DNA of 37,828 nt from the NCBI GenBank assembly GCA_038087015.1, contig JASBNA010000140.1, positions 1 to 37,828 of the forward strand, written 5' to 3'. Shown here piece after piece: positions 1 through 8,589 of the stretch. The first letter of the stretch is position 1. Each line of letters starts with the position of its first letter. Position numbers and translations under genes: made by a program. Origin of the DNA: Cerrena zonata (lineage: Eukaryota; Basidiomycota; Agaricomycetes; Polyporales; Cerrenaceae). The notes below the pieces were generated by a model. That model saw nothing but the letters and a program-made list of their open reading frames with translations, ran no database searches and had not been told where the DNA came from.

Positions 1-1090
1 GATTCCATTTTAAGGTCAGTTAAAAGTCGTCCTCTCTGAGGATCATTAGTAGTACCAAGAGCTGACAAATTACGAGACTTGTTCTCTAACTTTTCTTTAG
101 ATTCGTTAAGTTGGTTGATGTAAGTTTTCAAATCATCAGCAATCTTTACACAAGCTGAATTCACAACGTCGTATTTACCTCTCTGGAAGTTAATTTGAGT
201 ATCAAGGGTGAAAAGTTGTCTGCTACGAACTGCAGATGAGTTATTGGGAGTATTGTTATCGCCATTGATTACTTGTATCGGGTTATGTGGAATCATGTCA
301 TTTTGTTGGGGATGTATTGTTGAAGCATCTTCCATGACGATATCTTGATCAAATGAAGATGGCTTATTGAAAAGACCAGTTTTACTGGCTTCTTCGGGAT
401 CTAGCTCCATGATTTCATCTTCGGAGTCTGATTCAACCTGGAATGGTAGACTAGAATTTTCCGGAGTTTTCTCTATTCGTGATAAATATAAAGATCATTT
501 GAGGGTTTTGTATACTGGGTTTCTTTATTGTTAACTGTCTTCTGGAGAATGAACTCTATCTTCACCAGAAACCTGTGCCAGATTAGCATTTGACGGCGAG
601 GTCAATTCTTCTTCATCACTCAGTAAACTTATCACAACGGGAGACTCCAGTACTTGGTGTTCAAGCGGGCTGGTCAGTGTGGAGTTATGATCTTGGTCAT
701 TGGATTGGTGATTGGTTCTGGGCGGATTTTTGATTTGATGTTGAGGGACCCCAAACGTTGACCGGTCAGGAAGTTGGCTTTTTAGTTTTAGTAATGGATC
801 ATCCGGTATATCTTTCGATGATGCATCTTTCGTGGAAGAGTTCTGGGATTTTGGGTATAAGGAATCGAGTCTTAGCCTCTTAGAAGATATGCCATTCCCG
901 GAAGAACCCAATCTAGCTGAAGATAGAGACCCTGTTAGCTCACTTAATCCACCAAGACGTCTTGAGCTTCCATTACTGCTGGATTTGGGCGTATTTCTGC
1001 TTTCAACCGGTTTGGTACTAGCTCCGATCCTATGTTCCCTTCACTATCACTATCGTCCGATAAGTAAATAACCCCATCTATATCTGTCAT
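1..1090 (-). CDS. Partial SUMO-interaction-motif protein, possibly Uls1-like N-terminus (frames broken)
   Basis: The 5' end of a minus-strand gene runs off the left edge. The proposed start is the ATG at 1090, giving MTDIDGVIYLSDDSDSEG. Hydrophobic VIYL next to acidic serines is a typical SUMO-interaction motif, and a second one, VVISLLSDEEEL, lies at about 595-640. The rest is Ser/Asn-rich and apparently disordered, ending in a charged, possibly coiled segment at the edge (positions 1-200). The frame of the start stops at 944, while the following stretch (911 down to 531) is open in the next frame; the offset equals one missing base. The stretch from 494 to 1 is in the same frame as 531-911, but three stops (531-533, 525-527 and 495-497) separate them, which needs several missing bases or an unseen intron. 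I saw no GTATGT/TACTAAC pair. A paired-SIM disordered N-terminus would suit the SUMO-targeted translocase Uls1, but no catalytic domain is inside the window, so this name is a guess. Confidence 0.45.
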
Positions 1091-1266
1091 TATCACTCGA
1101 ACCTTTCTATAAAATATTGTTCTATGTCTATTAGAAGGAAAACTTAAAATTAAGAAGGACACTGGAAGAATCAAATGATAGTATCAGATCTCTATATTTT
1201 GCTTTTATTTTTGTTTGATATTTTTTTTTTTCTGATTACTTTTAATTCGGTTTTGCGCTCTTGGAC

Positions 1267-1307
1267 CCAAGCTCAATGAACCAAGCTCAATGAACCAAAC
1301 CCCAATG
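1267..1307. repeat. Short tandem repeat, 14-bp unit
   Basis: Two perfect copies of a 14-bp unit (CCAAGCTCAATGAA) lie at 1267-1280 and 1281-1294, followed by a degenerate third (CCAAACCCCAATG). They sit in the roughly 360-bp gap between the start of the SIM protein and the 3' end of SEC72, which otherwise shows only AT-rich sequence. Function unknown. Confidence 0.6.
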
Positions 1308-1451
1308 GGTCAAGCTTTACATGTCTACGGCGAATTCTTAACGGATTAAGGCCAAACTGTGAAATCGACACTCATATTTATACACGAGTAGTACTATATT
1401 ACATTAGTTGAACTAGAAAAAAATACACAAGACTGACTAACTGGATCTTGA

Positions 1452-2057
1452 TTAGAGTTCATCGCCATTTTCTTCTAAGATTTTATCAAGACAAATTTCC
1501 AATTCGACCTTGAGTCTTTTGTTGTTCTCATCAAAAGCCAAACCTCTTTGATAATCTGCTCTGGCAGCTTCATAATTACCCAAGAAGAAATTGGCTACAC
1601 CTCTTCTTAAGAAATTTTCCGGGGTGCACATCATCATACCAATTAACATATCTGCATCATTGAAAGCCTTCAAGTAGTCTTTTGTTTTTAAAAAGGCATC
1701 GGTTCTACTCATCAAAAGTAAAGAAAGTTCCTGTAAAGTACCTTGGAATGATTCGAATTTATGTCTCCTGGATATCATTTCAATACCAACAGTAAATTGT
1801 TTGGCAGAGTCTTCGAACTTGCCTTGTTTAAAAGATTGAACACCCCCTTCATACAATTTCTTGATCATTTTTGACATATCTTTATTAAAGTTCTCCACTG
1901 AAGGAACTTGGGGAACATCAGTACCGGCTGCTATTAACTCACTGGTTAATGTGTTCAATTGATCTATTTCTAGTTTCACTTGAGGGACAAGCACTTCAGC
2001 CTGCGGCGGCATCTGTACCTGTTTCGTCTTGGGATCATATCTCAACGGGATATTCAT
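1452..2057 (-). CDS. SEC72: Sec72, subunit of the Sec63 ER post-translational translocation complex
   Basis: This 201-residue protein matches the Sec72 family (193 residues in S. cerevisiae). Sec72 is a cytosolic peripheral subunit of the Sec62/63-Sec71-Sec72 complex that helps post-translational import of secretory precursors into the ER and docks the Hsp70 Ssa1. The N-terminal third (about residues 1-65, including LNTLTSELIAAG) corresponds to the Sec71-binding part. From about residue 70 (NKDMSKMIKKLYEGGVQSF) helical TPR-like repeats run to the end, closing with YQRGLAFDENNKRLK and a short acidic tail. The start is the ATG at 2057; the codons just upstream are open but contain no ATG. The reading frame is intact. 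It is divergent from the gene at 2191, with a 26-nt A-tract between them. Confidence 0.9.
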   Translation of the reverse strand: MNIPLRYDPKTKQVQMPPQAEVLVPQVKLEIDQLNTLTSELIAAGTDVPQVPSVENFNKDMSKMIKKLYEGGVQSFKQGKFEDSAKQFTVGIEMISRRHKFESFQGTLQELSLLLMSRTDAFLKTKDYLKAFNDADMLIGMMMCTPENFLRRGVANFFLGNYEAARADYQRGLAFDENNKRLKVELEICLDKILEENGDEL

Positions 2058-2148
2058 AATAATCAAGCGTGTTTGGCAACTAATCTAAAAGTATAGAAAT
2101 TGATTAAACTTAACACGCTTTCTTTTGACATGAAAACTATCAAAACTG

Positions 2149-2174
2149 AAAAAAAAAAAAAAAAAAAAAAAAAA
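2149..2174. promoter_or_regulatory. Poly(dA:dT) tract in the SEC72 / 2191 divergent promoter
   Basis: An uninterrupted run of 26 A residues lies in the roughly 130-bp gap between two divergent genes. Such tracts exclude nucleosomes in yeast promoters and are the usual mark of a shared divergent promoter. Its exact length is uncertain because homopolymers in this window seem error-prone. Confidence 0.5.
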
Positions 2175-2190
2175 TAACGATTATATAATA

Positions 2191-3626
2191 ATGTGACTTT
2201 GTATACAATTTTTGCGACAAATGGTTCCATTTTGGACACAGATAAAGGTTTAGGGTGCAAAAAGATAAACGCAGATTTTGTTTCTCATAAAAGCGAGTTG
2301 GAAATGAGTTTTGTATTTGAAGACCAGGTTTCTTTTATCTCCAACAATATACAGTTATATACTCTTGCTAGTGTCGCCCATTTGGTAGACTATTTCAACT
2401 CACTTGAAGACTTCCGCAGCCAACTTCTAGTCACGCAGAGACCGTTGGGTAACCTCCCCAGGAGAAAGACTAGCGAAGATTCTGCAGTGGAAACCCTCAT
2501 GGCACAGTTTGTTGCTCAAGAATTCCCAAGCGGCAGCATCGAGTTGTTGGAGGATGAAGATAGGGGGATTTCGCCGGTTACTGCGAAAAAACCGAAGCTA
2601 ATATCAATGTTTGTCAAAAAACTCTTCCCTCAGGCTAAAAAGGAACAAGAGACACAAGTGGTTGCTGATGAGGTTGAGATGGAAACCAAAGATATTTTCC
2701 CGAAAGCGGAGTTTTTCAATTTTTCTAGCATCAGAACTCTAAAAGTGTTTGGATCTGATAACGGAAACTAAAGAGCTCGATGAGAAGCAGCAGGTAGATA
2801 ATGATTTCTCTGCTGCTAAAGCTTTCAAGGATTGTTTGTCGAAAGAAGAAGTTATGCCGCAGTCCAACTCTATTTTCACCCGTTTTGCAACTTTCTCTAA
2901 AGCTAAAACGACTGTGCGTTGTGATGAAGCAGCGATTCCAGACGGCTCAAGTAGAAAAGTTCTCACGTATGTTTGAAGTCAACACTGAAAAAGAAGGAAA
3001 GTGATGACTTGAATAACCGGGTGTTTTCCCCCAACACTCACAGCCCAAGTTACGGATATATTCCTTTGATTCAAGACGTGGAAGATGGGAAGCAAAGAAG
3101 ATTTTGGAATAATATCATGAGAAGGGCCTTGCCGAACATTACGCCTTTCACAGCCAATAGTGGAGCTCCTCCGGACTCGAGTGTTTGCTATAGTGGGAGT
3201 AGTTCGTTACCTAAGAAGATAAATTCACCTTACTTGAAAAAAGCTCAAAGATCTCGATCATTATCACGCATTTTCCACTACAAATTTGACAAAATTAGTA
3301 AAAACTCAGATAGCATCCAAGATGATCCCATTACATTGAAAAGATCTGCCAGTGACACCGTTTTATCGGAGTCTCTTCTGTCGAACCCTGCTAACAGAAG
3401 CCTGGGCAGAGACCGACTGCTAAGTTTGCACGTCAGATTTTCGTCTCCTCCCATGAATCGGTTGGATCAAATAAACCTTCAATACGACGATTTAGCAGAG
3501 CTTACAAATGACAATTCCAATTTCAACTTTGATCCAGTTCAAAAATCCACTGGTATCGATGGTTTCATCAATGTCGTCAACTCAAAGGATGAGGATGGAT
3601 TATTCTTACCAAGCCAGCTTACGTAA
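2191..3626 (+). CDS. Unrecognised, probably disordered protein (frames broken, or one intron)
   Basis: I do not recognise this gene. Three open stretches in different frames (2193-2771, 2749-2976, 2973-3626) abut or slightly overlap and are best read as one protein of about 478 residues. The ATG at 2191 is followed at once by TGA; one extra G (ATG GTG ACT TTG) would restore the start. Near 2745-2747 one T too many (gtgTTTgga) would explain the second shift. The third shift at about 2967 is explained either by one missing base or by splicing, because a perfect GTATGT lies at 2967-2972 and a CAG at 3041-3043, and removing 77 nt keeps the frame. The N-terminal 90 residues look ordered; the remainder is Ser/Lys-rich, with basic RRxS-like sites such as RRKTSEDS and LKRSASD that suggest phosphorylation. 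No membrane segment or enzyme motif is visible. Confidence 0.55.
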
Positions 3627-3653
3627 AATATAATATAAAACTCGAATATACAA

Positions 3654-3689
3654 ATATACAACTAGATATACAACTAGATATACAACTAG
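3654..3689. repeat. Three perfect tandem copies of a 12-bp unit
   Basis: ATATACAACTAG occurs three times head to tail (3654-3665, 3666-3677, 3678-3689), just after the stop of the preceding gene and upstream of HIS5. It is probably a simple expanded minisatellite in the 3' region. No function is evident. Confidence 0.75.
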
Positions 3690-3755
3690 AATACAGGTTA
3701 ACTCATTTGCAATTGTGATTGCAAAATTTCAATTGCAAAATCAAACAGCTGAAAA

Positions 3756-3762
3756 TGAGTCA
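3756..3762. promoter_or_regulatory. Gcn4 binding site, distal, in the HIS5 promoter
   Basis: TGAGTCA is a perfect core Gcn4/AP-1 site, 135 bp before the HIS5 ATG. Gcn4 is the activator of general amino acid control in yeasts and HIS5 is one of its classic targets, so context and motif agree. Confidence 0.75.
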
Positions 3763-3772
3763 AACAACTTTA

Positions 3773-3779
3773 TGAGTCA
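3773..3779. promoter_or_regulatory. Gcn4 binding site, proximal, in the HIS5 promoter
   Basis: A second perfect TGAGTCA lies 17 bp downstream of the first and about 118 bp before the HIS5 ATG. Paired sites within 200 bp of the start are typical of strongly induced amino acid biosynthesis genes. Confidence 0.75.
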
Positions 3780-3896
3780 AAGTTGAACAAATCTCACAAA
3801 ATCTAAGCGGAAAGTTTAACAAAAAAAAAGTATGAATTGGAGCACATAAATCTTATACTTCTAATAAAGAATAAGCATCCAATTAGGTGACCCCAA

Positions 3897-5102
3897 ATGA
3901 CAGCAGAATTTGAATTGAAGAAACTCATCAGACCAAATATTCTAGGTCTTGAGCCATATCGGTGTGCAAGAGACGATTTCAAAACTGGTATTTTATTAGA
4001 TGCCAATGAGAATACTCATGGACCCGCTTTATCCAAAGTTTCTGAATTTGAAGAAACTTTAGAGTTGAATAGATATCCAGACCCCCACCAGATAGACTTG
4101 AAGAAACAATTAGTTGATTTCCGTAATGAAAAGCCAAATGAGTATTTGAAAAATATCAGTCAGGATAAGCTAAGAACCGATAATTTATGTTTAGGAGTTG
4201 GATCCGATGAGAGCATCGATATGCTTATTCGTTGTGTTTGCACTCCAGCCAAGGATAAGATGTTGGTTTGTCCTCCTACCTACGGTATGTACTCCATCTG
4301 TGCTACTGTAAACGATGTTGAATTGGTTAAGGTTCCATTAACATATCCAGAATTCGATCTTGATTACGAACAAGTTTTGAACACTATAACTAAAGACGCC
4401 TCAATAAAATTAATATATTTGACTTCTCCAGGTAATCCAACAGCTAAATTGATTAATGTTTCTGGAATCATTAAATTATTGGAAGCTGCCTACAACAATT
4501 GGAACGGTTTAATCATAGTTGATGAAGCATATATTGACTTTACCGATGATTCGTCAGAAAAAACTAGTCAATCAATGTCTACATTAGTAAACCAATATCC
4601 AAACTTAGTTGTTCTTCAAACATTATCTAAATCATTCGGGTTGGCTGGTATTAGATTAGGTATCACTTACAGTAGTTCTGACCTTTCCTATTATTTGAAT
4701 TCAATGAAATACCCTTATAACATTTCATCCTTAACCTCAAGTGTTGCATTAAGAGCTACTAATCCAAATACCGGATTGAATACAATGAAAAATTACGTTA
4801 AGGAAATTATTCAACAACGGAAAGTTCTATTGGAAAATTTACAAAAACTCGACCGGGTTGGTAGAAACATCGGTGGGTTAGACGCTAATTTTATTGCTAT
4901 TGAAATCCTAGACAAGGATGGTAATCCTTCAAACGAAGTTGCAAATAAATTATACAACAATTTAGCAGTTCACAACAGCGTGGTTGTCAGATTTAGAGGT
5001 AAGGAACTCAATTTCACCGGGGCTTTAAGAGTGTCGGTTGGTACTGCTGAAGAAAATAAAACATTAATTGAAAAATTCAAAAAATGTTTATCTGAACTCT
5101 AG
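3897..5102 (+). CDS. HIS5: Histidinol-phosphate aminotransferase
   Basis: The enzyme converts imidazole-acetol phosphate plus glutamate to L-histidinol phosphate and 2-oxoglutarate, the seventh step of histidine synthesis, using PLP in the cytosol. The 401-residue protein is full length for the family. It is a class I/II aminotransferase: LLDANENTHGP near residue 34, the NRYPDPHQ substrate region near 58, LTSPGNPTAK near 175, VDEAYIDF near 208 with the PLP-contacting Asp and Tyr, and TLSKSFGLAGIRLG with the PLP lysine at residue 245. The C-terminal arginine motif is LRVSVGTAEEN. The frame is intact with an ATG start. Two Gcn4 sites upstream predict induction on amino acid starvation. There is no in-frame CTG codon, which fits a CTG-clade genome. 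Confidence 0.95.
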   Translation: MTAEFELKKLIRPNILGLEPYRCARDDFKTGILLDANENTHGPALSKVSEFEETLELNRYPDPHQIDLKKQLVDFRNEKPNEYLKNISQDKLRTDNLCLGVGSDESIDMLIRCVCTPAKDKMLVCPPTYGMYSICATVNDVELVKVPLTYPEFDLDYEQVLNTITKDASIKLIYLTSPGNPTAKLINVSGIIKLLEAAYNNWNGLIIVDEAYIDFTDDSSEKTSQSMSTLVNQYPNLVVLQTLSKSFGLAGIRLGITYSSSDLSYYLNSMKYPYNISSLTSSVALRATNPNTGLNTMKNYVKEIIQQRKVLLENLQKLDRVGRNIGGLDANFIAIEILDKDGNPSNEVANKLYNNLAVHNSVVVRFRGKELNFTGALRVSVGTAEENKTLIEKFKKCLSEL

Positions 5103-5297
5103 AAATATATATATAATTTACTACTACTTATTCTCTACACCCGTACCTTTTTCCCATACTAGATCAATAAAAGTTACCCGCACACGTATTTCGAGCGAAA
5201 TTTTTCATTTTTCTCATAGTAAAAACTCAGCTGGAAAGTAGATGAAAAATCAACTTATACTGGAAACCATAGACAACTATCATCTCAAAACGCAATA

Positions 5298-6041
5298 ATG
5301 GCAAGACAAAACTTAGTCGGGTTGGTCGTTTCCCAAGGGAAAATGGCCAAAACAGTCAAAGTTAGGGTGCAAACCAAACTTTACGACAAGAAAGTCCATA
5401 AAGAAGTTCTCAGAAGAAAAGATTACTTAGTTCACGATGAAGGTAATATATGTAAAGAAGGAGATTTAGTAAGAATCGAATCCATACCTAAAATGTCAGC
5501 CAGAAAATACTTTGCTATTGCTGAAATCAAGGCCAATAAAGGTCAACAATTTGCATTATACGAAACTTTAGCCAAAGAAAAAATTTCTTTAGAACAAGAA
5601 CAAAAAATTGGAGAATTCATTGCTCAAAGAGAAAAGCTCTCGAATACTATAACTCAAATAGAAGATTTGAAAAAGTTAGACCAAGTCACCAATAGTTTCA
5701 AATCAGATGCAACTGCAGACAGAGAATTCCTTTTAAGTGAAATAAATAAAATTAAAGAAAAATATAACATAAAATCCTGGCCAGCTACTGAACCAGTCTT
5801 AGAACTTGATCTTACCAAACTTGATAAAGAAGCATCCATTGAAGAGAGAAGATTGGCTGCCATAGGTCAAATATTAAACAAATTAATGAGTGATGGCTAT
5901 AAAAATGAACGTGAAAGTATATTGAAAGAATTAGGTGTTTCTTCCAAAAAAAATGAAATTCAAAAGAACATCTTAAGAAAGTATATTTTGAACCCAAATA
6001 ATAATTGTCCTGTTTCTATTGAAGGTTTAGCCCTCAATTAG
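5298..6041 (+). CDS. MRPS17: Mitochondrial small ribosomal subunit protein uS17m
   Basis: The first 85 residues (from GLVVSQGKMAKTVKV to KMSARKYFAIAEI) form the S17 OB-fold that binds small-subunit rRNA; VVSQGKMAKTVKV is the family signature. The remaining 160 residues are a Lys/Glu-rich fungal extension. The total of 247 residues is close to the 237 of S. cerevisiae Mrps17, so I assign it to the mitochondrial rather than the cytosolic protein. The ATG at 5298 begins directly with the domain, so any import signal must lie inside it, as in yeast. A sequence resembling the Rap1 consensus (ACACCCGTACCTT, 5137-5149) lies upstream of the ATG but differs at one position and is weak evidence. It has no CTG codon. 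Confidence 0.9.
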   Translation: MARQNLVGLVVSQGKMAKTVKVRVQTKLYDKKVHKEVLRRKDYLVHDEGNICKEGDLVRIESIPKMSARKYFAIAEIKANKGQQFALYETLAKEKISLEQEQKIGEFIAQREKLSNTITQIEDLKKLDQVTNSFKSDATADREFLLSEINKIKEKYNIKSWPATEPVLELDLTKLDKEASIEERRLAAIGQILNKLMSDGYKNERESILKELGVSSKKNEIQKNILRKYILNPNNNCPVSIEGLALN

Positions 6042-6181
6042 GCCTTCTTTATTCTTATGTAAATAGCACCCCTATCGATAATTACAATATTCGAACTCGA
6101 TTCATAATGTTTTGTAAGTTATATAAGTTATCAGGACTATACAATCAGCTTAAGAGCACGAGCCTTTGACGTAATTTGAGC

Positions 6182-6203
6182 TTTTTTTTTTTTTTTTTTT
6201 TTT
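6182..6203. promoter_or_regulatory. Poly(dA:dT) tract upstream of TOK1
   Basis: A run of 22 T residues lies about 95 bp before the TOK1 start in the 250-bp MRPS17-TOK1 gap. It is likely a nucleosome-depleting promoter element; no other motif was recognised there. Confidence 0.4.
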
Positions 6204-6295
6204 CTGATAGAAAACCCTCAAATTAGTTTGCAACTATAAACAGTATTTTGAACTTGGCCGATTCAAAACTTCAACTCACCCACTAATGAAATACC

Positions 6296-8344
6296 ATGGG
6301 TCCCAGGCTCTTAAGACAGAGAAAGAACCAGCTTCTGAAGGCTCTACTACGAAAAAATATCAGAAATGGAAAGAAGAGTCCTCTAAACTTCCAACTTTTT
6401 GAAATGAACTCGGACATCAATGGGTTTCCCTTGAAAGAGGACCGAACAACCCAAGAACCTTGGGAAATTAACCATGCGTTGACAGTTCCAGTAGAATCCG
6501 TGAGGAATTTAAACTCCAAGCCCGGGGAGAAGTTTTTCATTTTTTGGTACATGATGTCATCTTATTCTCCTCTAATATCAGCAGCCTATTTATCACCAAT
6601 AGGGAATTTAATACTGATAACATGTCTAATTGAACACTGGAGAGTAGATAAAACTACTAGAGAAACTATTCCGGATGAGCCGTATCGTACAGCATTGAAT
6701 GCATTAAGCTTTATCTTTGGAATCATAGGTAACATTTTTTTACTATTAAACTTTTCCCAAGCGGTTGAATACTTGATCAGTCAATGTATCTCCATTTTTT
6801 GCTGGATAGTTGCAGCAATCTTATTGTTAATTGATGTTCTACTTACAAATGCAGACTTTTACAACGAACACCATCTGTTTGGAAGGTCCGAAGGATTTTG
6901 GTTTGCAGTTATGACTATTTTCTTTTATTCGATGTGTGCAATGGTACTTAGCCTAAACTTTATTGGTTATAAATTGAAAAAATATCCTGCAAGGTTTAAC
7001 TTAGACAACAAGCAACGAACACTTATGTTTTATACTATTGTTTTCATAATTTGGCAAATTATTGGAACTGTATCTTTTGCCCATTTGATCAAAGATATCA
7101 GCTATGGAGAGGCCCTATATTACTGCACTGTATCCCTTCTTACCATTGGATTGGGTGATATTCTTCCAAAGACTGTGGGCTCTAGGATATTTGTATTAAT
7201 CTTTTCTGTAATCGGAGTCTTGATTATGGGTCTTATAATTGCAATGATACGTCTGGTGGTGATATCATCTGCTGGACCAACTATATTTTGGCATCAAATT
7301 GAAAAGGACAGAAGAAGAGAGTTGGACCAAATGACAAATTCAAGTGAAAATTATAGCCAAGAAGAAGTATTTCATAGAATGAGGTTAATTAGAAAGAAAG
7401 CAAAATTGAGACAGAAAAATACGAGTTTTATTATATCTTTTATTGTATTTATGTTGTTTTGGCTCATTGGTGGTCTAGTTTTCTATTTTGTTGAACATTG
7501 GTCGTATTTTGAAGCAATTTATTTTTGTTTCCTATGTTTAATCACCATAGGTTATGGTGATTTTGCCCCCACAACTAGTTTTGGTAGGGCCTTTTTCGTT
7601 TGCTGGGCAATTGCAGCCATTCCAATAATGACTATTTTAATATCCAGCTTTGGTGACAAAATTTATGATTGGGCCGATAAATTCAGTTTTTACACCTCAA
7701 AATTTTTCATCTTCCGTTCATATAAAAATGTCTTGAGACATAGACGAAAGCCAAAACAGCTCGACGAAGTTGTGGAGGAAGACACAGAAGAAGCAATGGA
7801 AGACGAAGAGATCAACAGAAGCTTGGAGGATATCAGGAATCACTTCGAAAAACCTTTCAAAAAGGCGTCTGGCACGAACAATATATTTACGAACATCCAC
7901 GAAAACAAAATGAGAGAAGTTTCTATCCATAAAGAAGCATTTTCGAAATTACTTTCACACTTACAGGAGCTAAAGATTCTCATCACTGATTCTATTGAAA
8001 CTCCATCAAAAGCATATGACCACGAGCTGTGGGCCAAGTTATATTATATTTTGTCAAAACCTCTACCAAGTGTAACAGATGGGTTTTCAGACACCAAAAA
8101 TTCTCCATCAGGTTCTAAAGAAGAATTGAATTGGCCAAATCCGTATTTTTGGCTCAGCGACAAATCTCCTCTCAGATTACCATTGAAAGAACCAAACTAC
8201 CTAATCATCAAACTATTCATCAAGCTCGAGCACGACGTTGAAGCTCTTGTTGAAAGTGAAATTGAATATTTGACTTTCCTTCAGAAACTAGATCTAGATA
8301 ATGCAATTTCCAGATTCCACCAAAATAAAATTGCAAATTCCTAA
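6296..8344 (+). CDS. TOK1: Outward-rectifier two-pore K+ channel of the plasma membrane
   Basis: This is the fungal TOK channel, with eight membrane segments and two pore loops, which passes outward K+ current at depolarised potentials and helps set membrane potential. Two K+-filter loops are visible: LTIGLGDILPKT at about residue 283 and ITIGYGDFAPTT at about 415. Six hydrophobic segments precede the first pore and two flank the second, and a long charged cytosolic tail (from about residue 470, with an acidic EEDTEEAMEDEE stretch) closes the 682-residue protein. S. cerevisiae Tok1 has 691 residues. The in-frame ATG is at 6296, but its first 35 residues are strongly basic and unlike a TOK N-terminus. 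An ATG at 6286 in another frame gives a more typical hydrophilic start and would join at the T5 run 6396-6400 if one T is extra. Two CTG codons, in NLI-CTG-ITCL and MIR-CTG-VVIS, lie where serine occurs in the yeast protein as I recall it. Confidence 0.92.
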   Translation: MGPRLLRQRKNQLLKALLRKNIRNGKKSPLNFQLFEMNSDINGFPLKEDRTTQEPWEINHALTVPVESVRNLNSKPGEKFFIFWYMMSSYSPLISAAYLSPIGNLILITCLIEHWRVDKTTRETIPDEPYRTALNALSFIFGIIGNIFLLLNFSQAVEYLISQCISIFCWIVAAILLLIDVLLTNADFYNEHHLFGRSEGFWFAVMTIFFYSMCAMVLSLNFIGYKLKKYPARFNLDNKQRTLMFYTIVFIIWQIIGTVSFAHLIKDISYGEALYYCTVSLLTIGLGDILPKTVGSRIFVLIFSVIGVLIMGLIIAMIRLVVISSAGPTIFWHQIEKDRRRELDQMTNSSENYSQEEVFHRMRLIRKKAKLRQKNTSFIISFIVFMLFWLIGGLVFYFVEHWSYFEAIYFCFLCLITIGYGDFAPTTSFGRAFFVCWAIAAIPIMTILISSFGDKIYDWADKFSFYTSKFFIFRSYKNVLRHRRKPKQLDEVVEEDTEEAMEDEEINRSLEDIRNHFEKPFKKASGTNNIFTNIHENKMREVSIHKEAFSKLLSHLQELKILITDSIETPSKAYDHELWAKLYYILSKPLPSVTDGFSDTKNSPSGSKEELNWPNPYFWLSDKSPLRLPLKEPNYLIIKLFIKLEHDVEALVESEIEYLTFLQKLDLDNAISRFHQNKIANS

Positions 8345-8488
8345 TCTAAAATATCCACTAACTTTTTTGCAACGATAGTGCGCGTTGAACAAAATCTCAA
8401 CACAACTTGAAGATAAGAAAGAAAACGCGATATAGTATCAACAAGTAACCAACAATACTCCTCTTCTTCTAATTAGAACTATTTATAA

Positions 8489-8512
8489 TATATATATATA
8501 TATATATATATA
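8489..8512. repeat. TA dinucleotide microsatellite
   Basis: About twelve TA repeats lie in the promoter of the nucleoside transporter, 80 bp before its ATG. This could act as a TATA-like element or be a neutral microsatellite. Confidence 0.6.
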
Positions 8513-8589
8513 CGTATAAAGTCTTTTCCCTTGATTATATTTTATGACAATTTGTTTTGGTTGAATCTAATTCTATTGAGCTTGAAAAT

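Noticed and set aside
912..1050. Intron in the left-edge SIM gene using AGTGAGCTAAC near 935-945
   Set aside because: The branch-like GAGCTAAC has no good donor, and the candidate lengths tested (60 and 102 nt with the TTCAG acceptor) do not give the required frame change.
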